A stretch of DNA of 64,000 bases from Pseudophaeomoniella oleicola (GCA_003868215.1 QWDQ01000001.1:806001-870000), one strand, 5' to 3'; positions 10,030 to 22,078 are shown, counted from the stretch's first letter. Notes: generated by a model not told the origin, from the letters alone. Numbers and translations: made by a program.

Positions 10030-13000
10030 TCAATCGACGATAGCAGGTTCACCGATATTGATGCTTTCCAATGTCCCAACAGCACTACCTGACCTCCGGT
10101 GCGGTGATGTTGGAAGATCTTTATCCGACATCCTACCGGCTGTTAATTTATTCTTCTCCACCTCCTGACACCCTTCGCTTTCACTTTGTTGTGTATGTCT
10201 CTGCAACACGCTGGCCGGTCCATCCTCTCCACCAACGCTTTTAACCTTCGTACATATCCAAGTGCTGGCGTACATGTTGACTCTATCGACGCATGTGCTA
10301 GAATCTCTTCTGGCAACGCACTTACAGTGGAAACCCAAGGACTCGAAAACATCGATGTACCATGGTCGTAGGCCGGCAGAACGGAGGAGCACTCGGCCGG
10401 TACCGAGGCGGAGGACGCGGTTTAGTGCGAGGACTTGTACGGAGGCCGCGCTCGGGGTAGATGAGGATGTAGTGGTAGTGGGAGGGTATGGAAACCAGTC
10501 CATTGAGTCCATTATCTAGGGGTGGCAATAAGTAAGATGTCGGTCGCTCATGGAAGATTGGTCCGAAAATGGGAAAATGCGAAAACTTACGATAGCAATT
10601 GTCAGGGTCTCAGGTGCAATACGTGCTATGACTTCGTTGATAGAGTCTGTGTGGATTCGGAGACCGTCGAAGGCATTCGGACGGGATAGTTTGTCATGAG
10701 ATTTGGGCGAGAGATAGCGTGGGTGACAGCTGAGATACGTTGTTAGCTTTCTGCAGAGAGATGAATATGCCGTAGAACTTACGTATCGCTATGTCTCCCC
10801 CTCAGACACAGACCGTAGAAATAATTATCTGTTCGAAGCATAGAATTCTCCGCGATTGGATCTAATGTGTCAACGACATATTGCCACATCGCCTCGCCTG
10901 AGACGCTGGCATAGACTCCGACATCATGTTTAGCGTTCTTAGCTCCGCCTTCCCTCTCAACGAAGTCCCGTTGAATCAATTGGCGCTGCGCAGCCGGGAC
11001 ACCGAATGCTTTCCACGCGAACCATTCTGTACCCACGACGAGTGAATGTAGAGGCCATGATAGGAGGACATGACGGAGTCCTGGCCATGCTTCTCGCTGT
11101 TCGTTCAGTGTCCCTGCATTGAGCAACTTGCCGACGCTGCCATTGAGTCTGAGAAAGGCCACGAGCCAGCGAACGAGGCGAACCGCGTGACGTGACCCTC
11201 CAGTCTCGTAAAGGCCGTGTTTTGAAGTGAAGGTTGAGGTATGTTCAAGCCAGTATTGGAGGGCATGAGAAGAGAGGTGAGGGTTCAGCTTCTGGATGAG
11301 GAGTTTACGGAACTCCGGGTGACGGCCGAGTCCGAAGAGTTGCCAGACGTCAGAATGGGGGAGAGCGGTGAAGGCGGCAACCTTGAGTTCGAGGAGATGG
11401 TTTTGATTTGGGTTCAAGTCGACGGCGTGTATACGACGAGGTGATTCGAGGAGATAATCGAGAATATTATCACCTGCTGACGTGATGGTAAGGATAGTAT
11501 CGGAAGAACCGATGTTGAGCAGTCGGACATCAGAACGGGGATCTTCCCAATTGAAGGCATAGATGTATTCATCTTTAAATTGGGTATGTTTCTGGAGGAG
11601 ATCACTGTAGTAGATTCGCCAATGGTGATTTTGGTAGAAAGTGGAAGGAAGTGGAAGGCCCGAGGCGAGATTCACCACTGCGGCTTCGCAAGCTTTGGAT
11701 AAAATGGAAGCCGATTGTGCGGCTCGTCTTTGTTCGTTCTGGCGATATTCTAAGGGAGACAGATACGGTGATTCGGTAAGAGCAGCATTAAGCTTCTCCA
11801 GCTCGAATTGTAGTTGAAATGTTGATTCCTTGTGGCATCCGAGAAAGAGATAGTATGGTATACCGCCGAGAAGATAGTTTCTCTGACTGGCCGAAGCAAT
11901 AGTGCCAAATCGGTATTCAAGAAAATCTCGCCTGGGCTGTGTCAGCAAAACGGAACAGTCGTCTGGACCGCTGATACATACCTTGCTCCTTCTAAGGAGA
12001 CTCGATCGCAGTCAAACCAAGCCCTCCAAAAAACACGGCCCAGCCAATTGACATGTCTGTTGAATGCACCTCCGACATAGTTACGTGACGAGACTTCGAC
12101 AATACTCTGTACTGTCTTATTATGAGCTCGCTGTACTTCAGAATTCTGGAGATCTTGATACATACCGTAAAAGTCGACTACTGCAATGAAACCCTTCATA
12201 TCGAGGAGCGAGTAAATCGAATCGACGACACTGTAATAGTCTATCCCTCGAGTCAATACATCGCCTACTGATCTTTGTATGCGAGGGCTCATACCCGGAA
12301 TCATGGAAAGGCTGTAGCTCATCGTGACAACATCGGCTGCTTGTCTTCGTGCCGCCTCCTTCTCATCATCGAACGTACCTGGCCGAGGAAGGGTGAAAGT
12401 TCGAGCATCTTCGCAGACGATTGATACATTCTTCCAACCGAGGCGTTCGAACCTTGATTTTGCAACCTTACAAAGAGACGGTGAAAGATCGACGAGATAG
12501 ATGTGATCGAAAAAGTCTGCAGGATTGAGGAATTCTTTCATGCATTCGATATTATATCTTGGAAGTCCGTTAGCGCTGCTAATAGTGGATTGTATTCTGA
12601 CTCACCCAGTACCACCACCAATCTGATCCAAAGTCAGTAAGGCCCAGCACGTGTACTTGGGACGACATCGGTGCTTACATCCACCCACACCGGTCTTCTA
12701 TCAAGGAATTCCCCCTTGTCGTTTCGGTATTGTAACTGTGCGGCAACGAGTCCAAGTAATTCCTTCCGACCGCACAGCAGCTTTCCCCTAGTTGAATCAT
12801 ATACAGCCGCCTGGCCAGCATTAGCTCTACCCGTCCAAGGTTCTGTAGCTAGCTATATAGTCCGTACCTGAGTCGAATAGAACGATTCCAAGGCGGACTG
12901 CTGACCTCCGTCCTCGCTCGCATTGGCATGCGGTTTGATGAAGCACGAATAGCAGAATTTGGCATATGAATACACGGCACTCTTCTTGAAAGTCTCAGTA

Positions 13001-13125
13001 TTGAGGCAGAGATAGGTGATTTGACCAAGGACGGCGAGGACCAATATGACAGCCAATACCACAAAGGCGTCCATGATGTCCCAGGCCTGGAGGGTAGCCT
13101 GCATAGGCAATGGAAGCACTTCCAT
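10030..13125 (-). CDS. BTA1: Betaine-lipid (DGTS) synthase, BtaB-BtaA fusion
   Basis: Seven exons (13125-12868, 12810-12679, 12622-12606, 12557-11982, 11931-10783, 10729-10591, 10515-10030) encode 918 residues. It makes diacylglyceryl-N,N,N-trimethylhomoserine, a phosphorus-free membrane lipid, from diacylglycerol and SAM. The order is: an N-terminal membrane helix (about residues 14-38), a BtaB-like N-methyltransferase with SAM motif VWVDIGGGTGYN (about 127-140), then from about residue 328 a BtaA-like 3-amino-3-carboxypropyl transferase domain (DUF3419; YIYAFNWEDPRSDVRLL, TITSAGDNILDYLL, VDLNPNQNHLLELK). The C-terminus CHPRYLSP and IMDSMDWFP is conserved; the last ~100 residues are divergent. 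Exon 3 is a 17-base micro-exon inside the SAM motif. An in-frame ATG at 13173 would add 16 residues. Fungal homologues are typically induced by phosphate starvation; I saw no decisive promoter site. Confidence 0.93.
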
Positions 13126-14723
13126 AACGAGAAAACGCAAGAAATGATTTTGAAGACAGGATAGACCAGACATGTGCAGGAGAGCAGCTTAGAGACAAGA
13201 GGAAGAGAGGAATGAGGAATTAGGAGAGGGGTAGAAGGAGAGATAAGAGAGCACACGACGAGGGGCATGACCTGCGATGGTCCACGTCTAAATCGGGTCT
13301 GTCTGCTGCAGGTGACATTGCGACCGAAACCAACCAACTATACCACCGGCCATCTATACACGTGTACTGTTCTAGATGTTGTGGTTCGAGATGCACATCC
13401 AGTGATTGGTCGCACATGGGGAGGTCATCGAGAGAATGAGAGCCTGAGATGATGCAAAGCCAAAACTCTTTCGAGAGCAAAAAGGAGAGTACAAGGGTGT
13501 TCTCTGTCGGACAGATCGTTCAGTACCGTACAGGATCAATGACCGGAAGGGCAAATGCATTGACATAGTCCATGATCGCCGACGATCTGCTTAGCCACTC
13601 GAGGCAGTTGAACAAAGGATCGCCATGGGTCAGGTAAAAGAAATACAATACCGGTATGCACATCATCTGTAGATTCCAACCAGGGTCTCCGCATAACGCA
13701 TTGAACTGAAGCCTTATTGAAAAATCCGACGAGTCACCGTGAACCGTTCCGGCATGTGCTGAACGGTCATTGGATAGAGACCGCACACTCTTGTGCGCCA
13801 GCTTAGATACGATGCTTTCAGAGGGGGAAATGGTGGAAAAAAACACAAAACGCAGTTAGAACTAAGCATTCATGGAGGAAAGAAAAGGAAGAAAACGTGA
13901 GGGAAAGGAGGCATCTCGGTCAGAGTGGTAACTTAGATGTTGTTGGAGTCGGAATGCAACCAATCAGGTCATCAGGCGGAAAGGCGTGGTCGGAACGCAT
14001 TCATGACAATGGTAATTCTTACATCTAAACGCCTCGTCTCTATCTGCTCAATCCGACTTCGTTCCGCTAGAGGAAAGGAAGACACCCTTTCGCAGACAGT
14101 GGCGATCCTCGGCTTATTGGCACGCTGCTAGAGAAAACTACTATTGGATAGACCAACAATCACATTAGAAACATGACATTGCAGGTTGTCAAGATGTACC
14201 GTAGGACGTGGGGTTACGGAATGGTAGAGAATTCCTTCCGCCGTCGATGGTGGATGCTGCTCATTTCGCTACATGGTAATCATGGTCATTACTACCGACA
14301 CCAACCAGCGCTCTACATATTGTACATTTTGTGTTCCCATTTTGACATGAACAGACGTGTGCAATCATTCATACACAGATCATCCCCCAGCGCCTTTTCA
14401 GATTCCCGAGACTTGACCTCCGATAGAGCTTCCGAGATCTGTCCCATTTGACCAGCAGCATGAATTTCGTGAATATCGTACAAGTTCGAAGAAGGATCCT
14501 CGGCTTCCATGGTGGTGGATTCGCAGAAGAATGTGATCCTCACGACGAGGCGAGAACAGCCACACCTTGAGTCATGATATTTAAGCACAGGGAGGACCTG
14601 TAGTCGTGACGACCAGAGTCTTATCGGCTAGGTCCTTCCAGCGAAGAGAGCTAAGCTCGAGATAGAACCTAAAAAGAGACCCATCTGAGGATCGAAGAGC
14701 TCTTTCAGGCAATATTCACCTAA
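13126..14723. promoter_or_regulatory. Long spacer: BTA1 promoter side and forkhead gene 3' side
   Basis: About 1.6 kb without a gene I can support. The longest frame (13520-13846, minus, 108 codons) has no recognisable domain. The part next to BTA1 (13180-13260) is a purine-rich GAGAGGA tract on the plus strand, i.e. C/T-rich on the BTA1 strand, likely its leader. Confidence 0.45.
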
Positions 14724-17020
14724 TTATCTCGAAGGTTGAGGTGGAGGTTGTGAGCGGAAGGAGCCAATTGGCTGGAACCCTCTGTGGCACAAATGTTAGC
14801 CCCCTGTTGCTGTTTATGCATTTCGAGGTTGGTGACTTACCTGGCTAGATCAAACCCGGCTGGACCTTCATCCTCCTCGGGTTTGACTCCGTTTGAACCC
14901 TGCACCTCACCGGCATCGTTTCTCGTGAGCAACGGATTTTTCCTCGGCGGCAGAGGATTCCTTTTGGTTGGACTACCTGTTTCCCCTATCATCGGTGGAG
15001 GACTACTGCTCGGCATGATACCCTCGTCAGCATCGTCTTCTCTCTTCAACGGGCTGATGTCTGGAAGCCTGGGGCCAGCAGGCGTCGATCCCATCAAACC
15101 CTTCCAAAAAAGACTCGTCCCTGGCACTGCTGGACTTGACTCAGGCATGAACTTCGAAGGTGCAACAAGTGTGGAAGGCGGTGCAAGCTTGACGTTCTGT
15201 CGACGAGGCGCAGGCGTGATCATGTGCTGAGATGCAAATGGAGTATCGAGATAGGACGAAGAGAGTGTGGGAGGAGAATGCGCTGCACCTTGAGCCGAGA
15301 AACTACTGACTCCATAAGCGGCAGGCTGTTGAGACCGAGTGTTTGACGGAAGTGGTGAATCATCAAGGTCCGGTTCCGGTGCAGTAGTCACTGTGTCTCC
15401 CCTCCGTCGTGTTCTGGTGGTACCCCTTTCCGGCGTGAATGCTTCTGCAGGCTGTTGGGAGGAATAGTTCTTGTATGGCGAAGTTGGATCGAGTCTAGCA
15501 GAGAAAGAACCAACATAACTGGAGTCGTAACCCAAATTCTGTCCATTCGCGCCCCGGAAATTCGGGTTGACCGAGTCTTTACCTGAGGCTGCAGGAGAAG
15601 TTGGCGCAGAAGAGGAGTTGCTGCCTTTCTTGCCTTGCTTCTTCAGGTATTCGTTGCGGTATTCAGGAGCAACTTGCCACTTCATGCCTTTGCCAGGTTC
15701 GTCCGTCCGACGGGGAACCTTTTGGAAAGCCTTGCTCAAGGACAAGTTGTGGCGAATGGAGTTCTACGACAGATTAGCAAGAGACGGGGCGAGGGAAAGT
15801 GAACGACTGACCTGCCAGCCACTATTAGAATGTCGGTAGAAAGCATACTTATCCTGAATCCAAGAGTAGATGTTGCTCAATGTCAACTTTTCCTCCTCAC
15901 TTGAGAAAATTGCTTGCGCGATGAGAGCAGCATAACTGTATGGGGGTTTGAGGTCCTTGGCCGAATCCAGGCTGTAGTCGATCTCCTGCGTGCTTTCCAT
16001 CATCATACCACGATTGTACATTGGTGACTGTTTGATTGAGGGATCGGCCTCTTGTTTTGGAGGCGGAGTCGTCGTGCGTTTGAGATACGGAGGCGCAGGA
16101 GCTAGCGGCTGTTGATTATTGCTTGCGGGATAAAGGCCTCCTGGGTTCAACATTGGTTTCGGTAACCCTCCAGGATGTGCATGTGAAGCAAGAACAGGTT
16201 CGTTGCCATCCGCCAGCTGCGTTGCCCTTTCGATGAACGCTGGATGAATGATGGCTTTGTCACCCGGGGTAACGAACATCATCTGCGTACCTGCGATTTC
16301 TATCACATCGCCGCATTTGACCTGATGCGTTGCCCCTCTCTTCAGCAAGGCAGTGTTCAGGCGGACACCATTTCTACCGTTCACCCGTACATGCCACCCA
16401 CCTCCCTCGGGGTAATCTGCATCGTAGAAGATTGACGCATGATGCCGGGACACAACTTTATTGGGACCGAGATCAATGTGAACAGGGAACAGGTCCTTGA
16501 GATCCCCTGCAGGACTCGAGACTAACGCGCTCGGATCTTTGTTGTCTGGCGGTCTTCCAATGTTTACAGCTTGGTCCAGCACGAAATACGTCCAATCCCG
16601 ACCGGCAATTTTGGCGTATGCATTTACTTTCTGCGCATTCTGACTTGCTTTATCGTTCGCGTATTGTGTCTGCGCCACCACAGGCTCTTTGGGTACTCCA
16701 AGGTACGATATTACCGATTCTATAAGCTCGTTGTTCGCGACGGCCTCGCTATCTTCTTCGGTCGAGTCGTCATCTGCTTCTACGTGTTCGGGAAGAGGTT
16801 CGGGGGTGATCGCACGTCGCACCGGCGATGGTTGAGCGCCATTTACCTATAAGAGCAGTCAGAACCAATATATATATACATACATATAGCTTGCTTTTCG
16901 CGACAGACTAACCTTGCGCCTCTTCGCAGCGGATGGCTTGCTAGGTGACGAGTCCAGTAAGTCGTGGTCCGAGGCCGTGTCAACATCTCTCCTCCTCGTC
17001 TTTCGTTTTGAGGATGGCAT
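14724..17020 (-). CDS. Forkhead transcription factor with FHA domain (Fkh1/Fkh2 type)
   Basis: Four exons (17020-16913, 16846-15812, 15763-14841, 14781-14724) encode 707 residues. The N-terminus has basic nuclear-localisation-like clusters ([17 protein letters not shown]). An FHA domain spans about residues 119-230 ([30 protein letters not shown]). The forkhead DNA-binding domain starts at about 335 ([15 protein letters not shown]) and runs through [17 protein letters not shown] and GKGMKWQV. Intron 2 falls inside the forkhead helix, between GWQ and NSIRHN. The rest is Pro/Ser-rich with ISPLKRE-like sites fitting CDK control. In yeast this class drives G2/M (CLB2 cluster) genes. A last exon of 58 bases is inferred from a strong GTAAGT donor overlapping the apparent stop; it adds 16 residues. 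A 5'-UTR intron is also likely (separate entry). Confidence 0.93.
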
Positions 17021-17057
17021 ATTTGCAATGAAATGAACTGCAAGGAAAGATCCAGCC

Positions 17058-17209
17058 CTGTATTTCCTCGACGTTAGCGAATAACCGAGACCGAGTGCAT
17101 TGTTGTTTGCCTGGCACGGATGCCTTCGCATAAGGCCGTTTCTCGATGACATGACAACACATGTTTTGCATCGCTCACAAGGCTCAGCTGGGTCAATGAA
17201 CCTACGTAC
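17058..17209 (-). other. Probable 5'-UTR intron of the forkhead gene
   Basis: On the minus strand the donor CAG|GTACGT at 17209 and the branch/acceptor CGCTAAC...AATACAG ending at 17058 form a consensus fungal intron 37 bases upstream of the forkhead ATG. If left unspliced, the forkhead frame stays open for another 179 codons up to an ATG at 17557; splicing breaks that extension, which supports the ATG at 17020. Confidence 0.5.
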
Positions 17210-18103
17210 CTGAGGGGGAAAAGAACGTAGACGCAAATAGTTTGTGCACAGCACTGAATGAACGCACACCGACCGCGGCTCTACGGGTCGGACAGTTATG
17301 CGAATACGTCGTCTGTCGTCTGCGGAAGGACCCAAAAGAACACAATGGAGATATCGGGATTGTAGGATAATCGGTCGGGAGAGGTCGGTGACGATGATTT
17401 CAAGAAGAGTGAGGGAAGGGATCAAAGTCGGACAAGAAGGGCAAAGTAATGGATTTGCATTTGACTTCAGGAATGTTCGGATTGGGGTTGACGTTGACGT
17501 TTGTCTCGATGGTTCGTATCCTCTTTCTTTTTTTCGCTTTCTCGTTCCAGTCTTCATCTGGGTCCGGGGGGGGGACGATTGTTCCTCTTCGCGTTACTTT
17601 AGTTTACTTATCAACACGCGTTTGGTAATCGAGGTTTGTGCAGTTAAACCGGGTCCAACGATCGCCTTATTCCCGTGCGCCATGGTGGCCCAGCCTCTCC
17701 AGTTCATCATCGCTTTCCAGTGTTTACATATAATTAATACAGAGAGACAGACGGAGGGACAAGCTACATTATCATCAAGATCATTATCATCATCATCCAC
17801 AATCCTGGTGAAAGAACGGAATCCTGTGAGATATGAGAATTGCTCTTGTTTCTTCCCCTGGTCCAATTGTGCGGGAATATACAAGTATTTTCTCATTGTT
17901 TCTCCTTCCCTTGTACTTTTCCCGGTCTGGCAAGGAAATAGTCCTCATTATTTACTATTTACCCTATGTACTACGTACCACCTCTAACCTCCCGTGTCTT
18001 TGCGTTAAAAAGGATTGATTCCTCGCTGGGATGGAGATGAAATGCATATAATTTACACCCTTCTATTATCCCTCTTTTACCGGCCCTTTAACCCCTCTTA
18101 TAA

Positions 18104-18132
18104 TACCTACCTACCTAGGTACCTACCTACTA
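18104..18132. repeat. TACC-rich patch with ACCTAGGT palindrome
   Basis: Tandem TACC words flank an ACCTAGGT palindrome at 18113-18120, itself overlapping GGTACC. Similar patches occur at 9431-9450, 25906-25980, 35945-35985 and 58881-58920, all intergenic. Confidence 0.7.
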
Positions 18133-19047
18133 TGTATACACATCCATTTACCTAGAGATACTCGTTCTTCAAGAGAGAAAGGCTGATGCAATTATTATTT
18201 ACTTTACTTCCCTAACTACTATCGTCCCTTTTTTATTACCCACTTCTATTTATTTTTTTCTTCCGAACCCAGAAAAAGACAACACGCAACCCGCTCCTGA
18301 TTGGTCGATGATCCAGAAAAGTAGTCAACAAAGTGACGAAATCTTTTTGTTTGGTTTACTTTTCTTGATAAAGGGAAACAGAGTTTGGCGCCGCCGCGGA
18401 CGCCCCATCCGTTGATGAAAGAAAATTGGCAATGGACTTTCTCTTTGATAACGATGAAGGAGAGGACAGGAACCCGACCTGCCGTCGGAGTCTTTACTAC
18501 CGTAGTACATAGTATATCTGCCACTTCTCATTGTTGCTAGCTGCCTCGCACGGTTCGACGGGTGATCACGCATGGTCAAGGCACAGACTCCGTACCGGCA
18601 ACAATCGACCAAACGAGAATACCGATACAGGGGGAATCCGCAGGGACTCAGGATTCTCATAGTGGATAATTATTATTTGAAGCGCTGAATGTTCGCTGAG
18701 ACAGTACGTGTGCCTTGCATATGGCCAATCTGTATGAAATAAAGGATACTCTCTCCGGTCTGCCCAGTCTATTGCTTTGCTGGATCTTCCTCTATGTGTG
18801 AAGCCTGAACGCCGTCGCTATCTATGATACGTGATACATTTTCCGCATGTTGTTCCACGTCCAACGCCCAAAAAAACAATCATTGAACATTGAATACACG
18901 GTGTTACTTCCGTCGAGGTTGGTTACCTGGCATGGGAGAGCCAAGTGCAAGTTTCGGCGCGATGTTGGAAATTGGGTGGTATTGTTACATGAAGTAGCAA
19001 AAAGAACATGCAATACTTTTTCTTTTTCCTCGTGGATTCCCTGCTCT

Positions 19048-21270
19048 TTATCCCTCGAGCAATTCGACGCCGTCCAAGCCGTAGCCGAAATCCAAGATGA
19101 CTGCTCGTCCATCTTGGCTCGTAGCAACCACCCTTCGATAATCACTCTTTGCTGCCAGCATCCAGCTGGTTGTCCACCCCTCGAAATCGAGCTTGAGTCC
19201 TCCATCTGCCAAATCACAACCTTTCTCAGCGTCCCATACTTTGATAGACATGTCATAGCTACCGCTGACGACCCGATGGTTCACTGTATCAAGATGAAGC
19301 GAACGAACCAAGCCTTTGTGCCCCTTGAGCTCCCGTACCATTTCACCGGTATTGGCATCAAACTGGTATATCACCTGATCGTTGCCGCCAGCGAGGATGG
19401 TCTTACCGTCTTCCGAAAATTCCACACACGCTAGACCTCTGTCGCGGGAAGGAAATTCTTTGATGCAGAGCCCGCTGCTCAGATTCCACAATTTAGCGAT
19501 GCCATCACCGGACGCGCTGACCACCAAGTTGCCCTTGAGCTGAACGGCGTTAACGGGCCCTCGATGTCCAGCGAGACGCTTCAACAACTCTCCGGAGGAA
19601 CGATCCCACACACATATGGTCGTGTCTTTTGAGCACGTGACGATATAGTGGTCGTCAAAACAGACGTCAAGGACACCAGCAGTGTGGCCCCGCAAGCGTC
19701 GGATAGGCGCATAGTTATCTGTGATAGACCACATTATGCACGTCGAGTCAGATGAGCCGGTCACCATAATTTCACTGTCGAACTGCAAGCACAGCACTGA
19801 TGCTTTGTGGTAGTCCGCAGGTGGTAGATTGTTCTTGCGGCCTTTTGGGAGCGGAGATGTCGTATTGATGCTGCACAGCGGTACCAACCCGCGGGTTGAG
19901 AGAGGTGGTGACCATGTTGGCGGGATTGGATGTTGACCGTGTGAAACAGGTGCTCCAATGATCTTGATACATTGGTATGTTCGAGCATCCCACACACGTA
20001 TAGTCTGATCTCTCGAGCCCGTGATGATCTTGTGTTCGTCGAACTGGACACAGTACACGCTGTCCTTGTGGCCGTTCAGGTAAATGGCGGCGGCCTGCCC
20101 ATCTATCCAGCGCTGCTCAAGTGCCCTTCTAACCCTGTACATCCTCTTCCAGTCCTGATCTCGACTTTGTTTCCCAAGCCCTGGAGCGGGTAGGCGTGCC
20201 GACCGAGGAAGCCTAGCAGCTACAGCATTGCGTCGATCATACTCACGATGAAAAGTATGCCGCCACACATGTCGTGACCGTCCTTGATTGTTCCACTTAG
20301 AAGACACCAGCTCGGCGTTCATGAGTGACGTAGGGTCTAGATATGCTAGAATCAATTCCATGATCTCTGTGGGTAATATCAGGGCTGGATCCTGTCGCAC
20401 CACGTTCTCGTCAAAGAAGCTGGGCTCTGCATGATCTCTCATGTCAATGCCAATCCCACTTTCCGAATCCCGTGTGAGCTTCAATTCTGACAAGCGATCC
20501 GACATGCGACGCTCCTCCTTTACCGGGGGAGTGATCTTGCGAAGTTCGGATAGCGATTCTATGTGGGCTAGCGCCTCATTCTGTGCGGCAGCAGCAGCTC
20601 TCGCTGCGGCGCCATTGTTCAAGTCTTGGGGTACTATGGGCGGCACCGGACCGGTACCAGGCATAGGCGCCGGGACACTTGGACGACGATAAGGCACTCC
20701 AGTTGGCTCGGTCAGGATGGGCATCGAGGGACGACTCAGCAGCGGCAGTGACGGCCGCCTATGGGGTCGTTGCGTGCGGAACCATGTTGACGACCTGGAT
20801 CTGTTGGACAACCCTTGTGAAGGCGGAGAACTTTCTAGAGCCAGTACTGCGGCGTTCGACGCATTTGATAGACCTTGTTTGTGTTTGCTGCTCTTTGGGC
20901 GCAAAGATAACGACATCTTTCGCACTAAAGAACCAATCTCATGGGCGCCGGAGCGCAACGACGAAATACTCTTGCTGGCCGACCTTGTTAAGGCTGGGTC
21001 ATGATCAACAAGAGGCGTATAGGTGGATTGTTGCCCATGAGGTACTGAGTAGGCGTACGTAGACACCGCCGAACCTTCTGCGCCTGCGCCTGCTTCGAGG
21101 AGAGTTACCCCTGATTCATGGCCTGCGGTTGTCCGGGCATGATCGAAGTAAACATCGGAGGAAGGTTCAGGTTTGAGAGCAAGACCGCAGGAGGTCATCG
21201 GACGTTGCTTCGAAAATAGTGATGCTCGTCGCCCAGGTGGTAGAAATGCAGATGCGTCCTGCGACGCCAT
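19048..21270 (-). CDS. F-box/WD40-repeat protein (SCF substrate receptor)
   Basis: A single exon encodes 740 residues from the ATG at 21270. The first ~290 residues are Ser/Pro/Ala-rich and likely disordered. The F-box is at about 297-340 (LILPTEIMELILAYLD, SLMNAELVSSKWN). Seven WD40 blades follow from about residue 400, with clear GH...WD units (HKDSVYCVQF/TIRVWDA, HTAGVLDVCF/TICVWDR, HRGPVNAVQL/IAKLWNL, HKGLVRSLHL/SIKVWDA). The propeller reads phosphodegrons, and the F-box binds Skp1 in an SCF ubiquitin ligase. The insertion between the first and second blades is long and Pro-rich. The overall layout resembles the beta-TrCP-like class, which in Neurospora includes the clock regulator FWD-1; it is not clearly Met30 or Cdc4. 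I cannot settle orthology from sequence alone. Confidence 0.9.
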   Translation of the reverse strand: MASQDASAFLPPGRRASLFSKQRPMTSCGLALKPEPSSDVYFDHARTTAGHESGVTLLEAGAGAEGSAVSTYAYSVPHGQQSTYTPLVDHDPALTRSASKSISSLRSGAHEIGSLVRKMSLSLRPKSSKHKQGLSNASNAAVLALESSPPSQGLSNRSRSSTWFRTQRPHRRPSLPLLSRPSMPILTEPTGVPYRRPSVPAPMPGTGPVPPIVPQDLNNGAAARAAAAAQNEALAHIESLSELRKITPPVKEERRMSDRLSELKLTRDSESGIGIDMRDHAEPSFFDENVVRQDPALILPTEIMELILAYLDPTSLMNAELVSSKWNNQGRSRHVWRHTFHREYDRRNAVAARLPRSARLPAPGLGKQSRDQDWKRMYRVRRALEQRWIDGQAAAIYLNGHKDSVYCVQFDEHKIITGSRDQTIRVWDARTYQCIKIIGAPVSHGQHPIPPTWSPPLSTRGLVPLCSINTTSPLPKGRKNNLPPADYHKASVLCLQFDSEIMVTGSSDSTCIMWSITDNYAPIRRLRGHTAGVLDVCFDDHYIVTCSKDTTICVWDRSSGELLKRLAGHRGPVNAVQLKGNLVVSASGDGIAKLWNLSSGLCIKEFPSRDRGLACVEFSEDGKTILAGGNDQVIYQFDANTGEMVRELKGHKGLVRSLHLDTVNHRVVSGSYDMSIKVWDAEKGCDLADGGLKLDFEGWTTSWMLAAKSDYRRVVATSQDGRAVILDFGYGLDGVELLEG

Positions 21271-22040
21271 GGTGCAATTTGTGACTCAGATTACCAGTAA
21301 TGCTTGCGCATATATTTCGTGTCAAATCGATGCGGTAAGGATAGGCTTCGCAGAGAATGTCTCGATGCTTTAGTCAGTCTTTTGGTGTTTACGAACTCGA
21401 CTATATTTAGTCTAAGAAGAAAGTCGCTGCGTAGGTCACCAGATGTAACGACGTATTCGGTGTGGCTATACTGTAGAAGTGAACGAGTCGCGAATCGTGA
21501 AAGTCGAAAGAATGCGTATTTTCCTAGGAAATATAGGAGATCAATGGAAAGTAGTTGAACGATTGACTTGAGGAAAGAATATATCGAAGGAGAGACAAGA
21601 TGAAGAAGCAAAGTACGATGTTGCGACAGGCGCCGACTGTGTTTTGCCAACTGGACTGTTGTTGATTTGAGGGACGGCGAGACGGCAAGGGCCAATTCAA
21701 GATTTTGTTGTTATTATCACGGGCCTTTTACTATGTGAATCTACGTAGTAGGTAAGGTACACACACACACACACCTAACCTACCGAGCCTACTTGGAGGG
21801 CCTTTTACTCTGCGAAACCTCGGAGTTTGATAGCGGACGATCGCTGCTTAAAATGGGGTTCGCGGGTTGCCTTTTCTTTCTTTTCTTTCTTTCTCTTCGG
21901 GCGACCGTTACCCGGAAAGTCAGATAGTGAATAGGGGAGAGGCCCCGAAAGTCAAGGCAAAGCAAGCCCGAACTGTGGCAATCGTTCTCGATTCCGGGAA
22001 TGGAATGTCCTTTCGATCGTTGAGGGATGGGGTTGGGTGC

Positions 22041-22078
22041 GTTCCTGATCGTTTCTGATCGTTTCTGATCGTTCCTGA
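22041..22078. repeat. Tandem repeat, 10-base unit GTTYCTGATC, 4 copies
   Basis: Four adjoining units differ only at one pyrimidine (C or T), and the last unit ends in GAGG. The repeat is intergenic, with no function seen. Confidence 0.9.

Larger units (their letters stand above)
17021..19047. promoter_or_regulatory. 2-kb spacer: forkhead promoter/leader and F-box/WD40 3' region
   Basis: No gene is supported. It contains the likely 5'-UTR intron, a C/T- and AT-rich middle, a TGTACTACGTACCA copy of the palindrome family near 17968-17980, the TACC/CCTAGGT patch at 18104-18132, and CTACCGTAGTACATAG near 18498-18513. A 229-codon plus-strand frame at 17298-17987 has no domain and low-complexity composition. 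Confidence 0.5.

Noticed and set aside
17298-17987. 229-codon open frame on the plus strand upstream of the forkhead gene
   Set aside because: Composition is low-complexity, with no domain, no intron signals and no start context; it overlaps the forkhead leader on the other strand.
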